Below, one piece after another: positions 7,457 to 9,918 of a stretch of 9,918 nucleotides of DNA. A program made the translations under genes and the position numbers. Origin of the DNA: CAZAKO01 sp964546145 (lineage in GTDB: Bacteria; Fidelibacterota; UBA2242); assembly GCA_964546145.1 (NCBI GenBank), contig CAZJIU010000081.1:1-9918 (forward strand). The letters run 5' to 3'. How positions within the stretch are numbered: the first letter of the stretch is position 1; every line of letters begins with the position of its first letter. The notes below the pieces were generated by a model. That model saw only the letters and a list, made by a program, of their open reading frames with translations. It was not told where the DNA came from and did no database searches.

Positions 7457-8215
7457 ATGAGCCAATGGTATGAAGAATTGTTTACCGATTACGCTGAAAA
7501 ATACGACCAGGAGATTTTTACCCAGGGAACGGTAGCCGAGGTAGACTTTATCGAATCGGAAATAGGTTATAACCGATCGTTAAAAATTCTCGATATTGGC
7601 TGCGGCACCGGTCGGCACGCAATTGAGCTGGCACGGCGCGGTTATTCGGTAACCGGACTAGATTTATCCGACTCACAGCTGGCAAGAGCCCGAACAAAAG
7701 CCGCAGAAGCCGGGGTCAAGGTCACCTTTCTGAAAGGGGATGCCCGCGATTTCCAGTTTGAGGAATCCTTTGATGTCGCGATCATGCTCTGCGAAGGTGC
7801 GTTCTCCTTGATGGAGACCGATGCGATGAATTTTCAGATTCTGGCAAATGCCGGTCAGGCATTGAAGCCGGGCGGAACATTTATTTTCTCTTGTCTGAAT
7901 GCCCTGTTTCCACTTTACCACTCGGTCCAAAATGTTATCAACGAAAATTCTGTTAATGAATTGGCATCCGTTACTGATAATTTTGATCTGATGACCTTTC
8001 GGAATCTTTCAACGATAACATTAGCCGATGATCACGGGATCGAAAAAACGCTGAACTGCAACGAACGCTATTACGCACCCGTCGAGATTACCTGGTTGCT
8101 GAGGAGTCTTAAATTTTCGACAATTGACATTTTTGGCTGTGCTCCCGGGGATTACCAGCGGGGAAGGAAGGTGACCGCAAATGATCTCGAAATTTTAGTA
8201 GTAGCAAAGAAATAA
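7457..8215 (+). CDS. Class I SAM-dependent methyltransferase
   Basis: Cytoplasmic protein of 252 aa with a Rossmann-type methyltransferase domain. Motif I is ILDIGCGTGRHAIELA (44-59). The acidic SAM ribose-binding residue is Asp69 in VTGLDLS. GDARDF (94-99) holds the motif III aspartate, FDVAIML (105-111) is the following strand, and LKPGGTFIFS (136-145) is the post-motif turn. It resembles the methyltransferase 25/11-type superfamily of small-molecule methylases; nothing shows the substrate. The C-terminal half (about 165-240) is the variable substrate-binding region. An excellent AGGAGA (7445-7450) lies just upstream of the ATG. The gene diverges from argR across 185 bp and begins a plus-strand cluster with the next two genes. 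I could not identify a convincing promoter in 7334-7456. The ARG boxes are close enough that ArgR might also affect it. Confidence 0.88.
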   Translation: MSQWYEELFTDYAEKYDQEIFTQGTVAEVDFIESEIGYNRSLKILDIGCGTGRHAIELARRGYSVTGLDLSDSQLARARTKAAEAGVKVTFLKGDARDFQFEESFDVAIMLCEGAFSLMETDAMNFQILANAGQALKPGGTFIFSCLNALFPLYHSVQNVINENSVNELASVTDNFDLMTFRNLSTITLADDHGIEKTLNCNERYYAPVEITWLLRSLKFSTIDIFGCAPGDYQRGRKVTANDLEILVVAKK

Positions 8216-8230
8216 ATTAAGGAGGGAATT

Positions 8231-8545
8231 ATGTCCTTCAATTCTCTATTCATCTCATACGCTCCCGATGCCGATAAAACCGTCCATCGCAGCACCATCA
8301 AAACCGGAAAATACAAACTGATCACGATTATAGTAAAAAACCTGAAAGAGGCGCTGGAAGTCTGCGACGAACTTGTCAAAAAGGAAGCGATTGATTCAAT
8401 CCTGTTATGTCCCGGATTCACCCATCAGGATGTGGCTGAGATTGTAAGTGCTACCCCCAACCAGGTCGGAGTAGTCGTTGCCCGGGGAGATGGGCCCTCG
8501 GCAAAGATCGTCCAGCAGGCATTTAAAAGAGCCGGCTATTTTTAA
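8231..8545 (+). CDS. Small conserved protein, DUF6506-like
   Basis: Small soluble protein of 104 aa with no signal peptide or membrane segment. The pattern FISYAPDADKTVHRSTIKT (7-25), then an alternating strand-helix segment (YKLITIIVKNLKEALEVCDE), then SILLCPGFTHQDVAEIV (56-72) and VGVVVARGDGP (79-89) resembles what I recall of the DUF6506 family (APGADPEKHR, IELCGGFGxEGVAKV, VGVVRFD). Biochemical function is unknown. A near-perfect AAGGAGGG site (8219-8226) precedes the ATG. The 15-nt gap after the methyltransferase makes co-transcription likely. The family assignment rests on recollected motifs, so it is moderate; that the gene is real is much firmer. Confidence 0.75.
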   Translation: MSFNSLFISYAPDADKTVHRSTIKTGKYKLITIIVKNLKEALEVCDELVKKEAIDSILLCPGFTHQDVAEIVSATPNQVGVVVARGDGPSAKIVQQAFKRAGYF

Positions 8546-8575
8546 TAAGAAAAAGGTTCTGATTAGCAATCTCCG

Positions 8576-8594
8576 GATTTGAGGATTTGAAATC
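8576..8594 (+). repeat. 19-bp near-repeat, copy 1
   Basis: The 19 bp here, GATTTGAGGATTTGAAATC, recur at 9808-9826 with one difference (GATTTGAGGATTTTAAATC). This copy ends just before the nitroreductase TTG start and includes its GAGG; the other lies in codons 2-8 of the AbiEi-like gene. It may be chance. Confidence 0.35.
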
Positions 8595-8596
8595 CC

Positions 8597-9475
8597 TTGG
8601 CTGAAAATTCCTTCTTTAATAAAAAGTCTAACAAAGTTTCTATTCTGAATATTATCCGTAAACGCTCTTCCAAGCGTGATTATCAGAACATTCCTTTTTC
8701 AGCTGAGGAGTTAAATCAAATCGAGCAGATTCTGGATAGTCTTCCAGCTGCTCCTTTTGCTACTTCGGCTGACTTTCGACTCATCCACAAATCCATTGCC
8801 ACTTCCCAAAAAGTCAAACTCGGTACTTACGGTTTCATTCGCGGCGCTCAATATTTCATCATCGGAAAATGCCTGAATAAACCTGATAATTTGGTTGATT
8901 ACGGATTTCAAATGGAATGGATCATTCTGCAAATGACCGCTATGGATCTCGGCACCTGCTGGCTGGGCGGAAGCTTCCGGCGGAGTGAATTCGCCAAACT
9001 GATTCCACTCCAAGATAACGAAATAATTCCGGCTATTACACCTGTAGGATATTCTACCGAAGCACGTTCGATCCGGGATAATGTAATTCGACTAGGCGCC
9101 GGTTCAAATAAGCGCAAGCCCTGGAGTGAATTGTATTTCGAAGTTGACTGGACCCAGCCATTAAATAGCAATAAAATCGGAGAATATGCAACGGTCCTGG
9201 AAATGGTCCGGCTGGCACCCTCGGCATCCAATCGGCAGCCCTGGCGCATTATCAAAAGGGATAATGTCTTTGACTTTTACCTGCAACGCCAGCCGGGGAC
9301 TTATCTGAGACTTTCCCGTACCGATCTTCAGCGCATTGACCTGGGCATTGCCATGTGTCATTTTGAACTGGCAGCAAAGGAATTGAATTTAAGGGGTAAC
9401 TGGTTTGTCCGCAACTATCCAGAAAATCTGCCTGAAAATGTGGAATATATTTCGAGCTGGGTGACAGACGAGTAA
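8597..9475 (+). CDS. Nitroreductase family protein, TM1586-like double-domain type
   Basis: Flavoenzyme of 292 aa. It appears built of two nitroreductase half-domains in one chain, as in the TM1586_NiRdase family. The N-terminal RKRSSKRDYQNIPFS (21-35) is the classic R-x-S-x-R FMN-phosphate start. DYGFQMEWIILQMTAMDLGTCWLGG (101-125) is the central helix and flavin-contact region. VRLAPSASNRQPWRII (204-219) repeats a second FMN-binding segment, followed by RIDLGIAMCHFELAAKE (246-262). It presumably reduces a small substrate using NAD(P)H; which one is unknown. The start is TTG at 8597-8599: an upstream in-frame stop excludes extension, and there is no ATG before the first conserved motif. GAGG at 8581-8584 lies 12 nt upstream, a slightly long spacing. 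The gene follows the DUF6506-like gene by 51 nt. Confidence 0.85.
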   Translation: MAENSFFNKKSNKVSILNIIRKRSSKRDYQNIPFSAEELNQIEQILDSLPAAPFATSADFRLIHKSIATSQKVKLGTYGFIRGAQYFIIGKCLNKPDNLVDYGFQMEWIILQMTAMDLGTCWLGGSFRRSEFAKLIPLQDNEIIPAITPVGYSTEARSIRDNVIRLGAGSNKRKPWSELYFEVDWTQPLNSNKIGEYATVLEMVRLAPSASNRQPWRIIKRDNVFDFYLQRQPGTYLRLSRTDLQRIDLGIAMCHFELAAKELNLRGNWFVRNYPENLPENVEYISSWVTDE

Positions 9476-9476
9476 A

Positions 9477-9505
9477 CTTTACGAAAGTTCGGAACTTTCG
9501 CAAAG
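9477..9505 (+). repeat. Hairpin just after the nitroreductase gene
   Basis: CGAAAGTTC and GAACTTTCG form a perfect 9-bp dyad around 9491. It is extended, past one mismatch, by CTTT (9477-9480) with AAAG (9502-9505). It begins 2 nt after the nitroreductase stop but has no following T-tract, so it is more likely a transcript-end stabiliser or repeat unit than a complete terminator. Its right arm closely matches the right arm of the terminator at 9708-9720. Confidence 0.65.
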
Positions 9506-9511
9506 CCGATC

Positions 9512-9517
9512 TATAAT
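9512..9517 (+). promoter_or_regulatory. Exact TATAAT, candidate -10 box
   Basis: A perfect -10 hexamer with only a poor -35 (TTCGGA at 9488-9493, 18-bp spacer, lying within the hairpin loop). If used, the transcript would start near 9524 and end at the terminator near 9728, about 200 nt long. Weak on its own. Confidence 0.3.
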
Positions 9518-9596
9518 GATTTGCAAAACAGAAATTAATTTCTAATGTGTCAATAATTTATTTGGCATAGTTAGGTAGTATTTCCAGAATTTTCAT

Positions 9597-9728
9597 CTTT
9601 TCGAAAGTGAAATCTGTACCGCTAAAAGGGGGAGACCTGTCAACTTCAGAAGGTTTTCTCAATCTTAGCGCAGGAGAGGATTGAGTAACAACTTTGTAAA
9701 AGTCGCAGACTTTCGCAAAGATTTTTTT
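9597..9728 (+). ncRNA. Candidate structured RNA or small repeat element
   Basis: A nested fold is visible on the plus strand. An outer stem CTTTTCGAAAGT (9597-9608) can pair with ACTTTCGCAAAG (9709-9720) at 11 of 12 positions. Inside, CGCTAA (9620-9625) pairs with TTAGCG (9665-9670), enclosing a 10-bp stem 9629-9638/9651-9660 with a 12-nt loop. Three of those ten pairs are G-U on the plus-strand RNA and would be A-C mismatches on the other strand, which favours a plus-strand transcript. CTCAATC (9658-9664) with GATTGAG (9679-9685) is a competing pairing. The 3' end is a terminator. It could be a small RNA, the 3' UTR of the nitroreductase operon, or a small non-autonomous mobile repeat with 12-bp terminal inverted repeats. 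Function unknown. Confidence 0.4.
9692..9728 (+). terminator. Intrinsic terminator
   Basis: A 13-position stem (CTTTGTAAAAGTC 9692-9704 with GACTTTCGCAAAG 9708-9720; one mismatch, one G-U) closed by a 3-nt GCA loop and followed by a run of seven T (9722-9728). It points rightward and can end either the nitroreductase operon transcript or a small RNA, and it insulates the downstream gene. Confidence 0.75.
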
Positions 9729-9751
9729 AATCTTTGTCAAGTAGATTTTAA

Positions 9752-9780
9752 TTGACATGTCTATTTCTTTATATTACATT
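9752..9780 (+). promoter_or_regulatory. Sigma-70 promoter of the AbiEi-like gene
   Basis: Exact TTGACA (9752-9757), 17-bp spacer, TACATT (9775-9780, 4 of 6). The predicted start is near 9787, 17 nt before the ATG at 9804. It lies directly after the terminator, so the following gene is probably a separate transcription unit. Confidence 0.6.
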
Positions 9781-9791
9781 ATTGTGTAATA
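9772..9791. promoter_or_regulatory. Dyad operator candidate over promoter start
   Basis: TATTACA (9772-9778) and TGTAATA (9785-9791) are perfect 7-bp inverted arms around a 6-bp spacer. They overlap the -10 box and the predicted transcription start. This is a typical repressor position. If the downstream gene is an AbiEi-type antitoxin, autorepression is the simplest reading. Confidence 0.5.
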
Positions 9792-9803
9792 AAAAGAAAT
9801 GCT

Positions 9804-9918
9804 ATGAGATTTGAGGATTTTAAATCATTTTTTCAAAAAAAACTTATTATTGATTCCAGGGATTTTTCTTTCCTTGGCAATGAAAATTATTTACGTCGAC
9901 AAGTAAGTGAATGGCTCA
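9804..9918 (+). CDS. N-terminus of a probable AbiEi-type antitoxin, cut off by window edge
   Basis: Thirty-eight codons are visible from ATG 9804 (MRFEDFKSFFQKK, then IDSRDFSFL and YLRRQVSEWL). The pattern of an F-x-x-F-K-x-F-F opening, a short helix, then an R-R-x-x-x-W-L helix resembles the N-terminal winged-helix region of AbiEi-type transcriptional regulators of type IV toxin-antitoxin systems, as I recall them from Bacteroidota-like genomes (FEEFKKYF and RRLVEWQKKGYI). In such systems the antitoxin represses its own operon and a nucleotidyltransferase-fold toxin (AbiEii) follows; that region lies outside this window. The ribosome-binding site is weak (AAAAGAAA). A short ATG-CTA-TGA overlaps the start (9799-9807). 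The promoter and dyad upstream support a real gene; the family assignment from 38 residues is tentative. Confidence 0.45.
   Translation, partial: MRFEDFKSFFQKKLIIDSRDFSFLGNENYLRRQVSEWL

Larger units (their letters stand above)
9476..9803. other. 328-bp non-coding stretch rich in inverted repeats
   Basis: No convincing gene here. Contents left to right: hairpin 9477-9505; exact TATAAT at 9512-9517; perfect 14-bp palindrome AGAAATTAATTTCT at 9530-9543; a solitary CTTTTCGAAAGT arm at 9597-9608; nested stems at 9620-9670; an inverted pair CTCAATC/GATTGAG (9658-9664, 9679-9685); a terminator at 9692-9728; a promoter at 9752-9780; and a dyad at 9772-9791. The 66-aa frame on the minus strand (9558-9758) is rejected as a gene. 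Confidence 0.7.

Noticed and set aside
8908..9255. 115-aa minus-strand reading frame
   Set aside because: Antisense to the conserved core of the nitroreductase, with no independent support.
9558..9758. 66-aa reading frame on the minus strand
   Set aside because: It runs across the terminator, the nested stems and the -35 region of the downstream promoter, and shows no recognisable domain. It is best explained as chance reading of structured non-coding DNA.
9799..9807. Two-codon upstream frame ATG-CTA-TGA overlapping the AbiEi-like start
   Set aside because: Could in principle act in translational coupling, but it has no ribosome-binding site of its own and such short matches are common by chance.
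1..9918. CRISPR arrays, tRNA or rRNA genes, insertion-sequence transposases
   Set aside because: No regularly spaced direct repeats, cloverleaf or rRNA-like sequence, or transposase motifs were seen on reading through the window.

Overview
The window is dominated by a compact minus-strand arginine-biosynthesis operon. Its genes, in transcription order from about 7.3 kb leftward, are argR, argG, argH, argC, argJ, argB and argD; argD runs off the left edge with about 385 codons visible. All seven read as intact, tightly packed genes, with overlaps at argG/argH (44 nt) and argB/argD (20 nt). Together they encode the repressor, the acetylated route from glutamate to ornithine (ArgJ recycles the acetyl group), and the last two steps from citrulline to arginine. 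No ornithine carbamoyltransferase or dedicated N-acetylglutamate synthase is visible here.

The 185-bp divergent intergenic region (7272-7456) carries three ArgR-box-like 18-mers in the same orientation, with starts exactly 21 bp apart (7274, 7295, 7316). They cover a plausible argR promoter and the place where the argR ribosome-binding site would be. This is a strong sign of autoregulated, arginine-repressed expression of the whole operon.

Rightward from 7457 is a plus-strand cluster: a class I SAM-dependent methyltransferase, a 104-aa protein resembling the DUF6506 family, and a TM1586-like nitroreductase with two half-domains and a TTG start. A 328-bp non-coding stretch follows (9476-9803). 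It holds a 9-bp perfect hairpin, an exact TATAAT, a 14-bp palindrome, a nested structured segment, an intrinsic terminator, and three copies of a CTTT-N-CGAAAGT-type arm. It could be a small structured RNA or a small non-autonomous repeat element. A promoter with an exact TTGACA box and an overlapping 7-bp-arm dyad then leads into a truncated gene whose first 38 residues resemble AbiEi-type (type IV toxin-antitoxin) antitoxin N-termini.

Organism: a bacterium of moderate GC. ArgH resembles the short Bacteroidota-type enzyme, and the AbiEi-like start also recalls that group. However, the genes use good Shine-Dalgarno sites and an argJ-type operon with ArgR, which is unlike typical Bacteroidota. 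A candidate lineage of the wider FCB group (for example Cloacimonadota-like) is my best guess, held loosely. The gene order GHCJBD is also known from Thermotoga.
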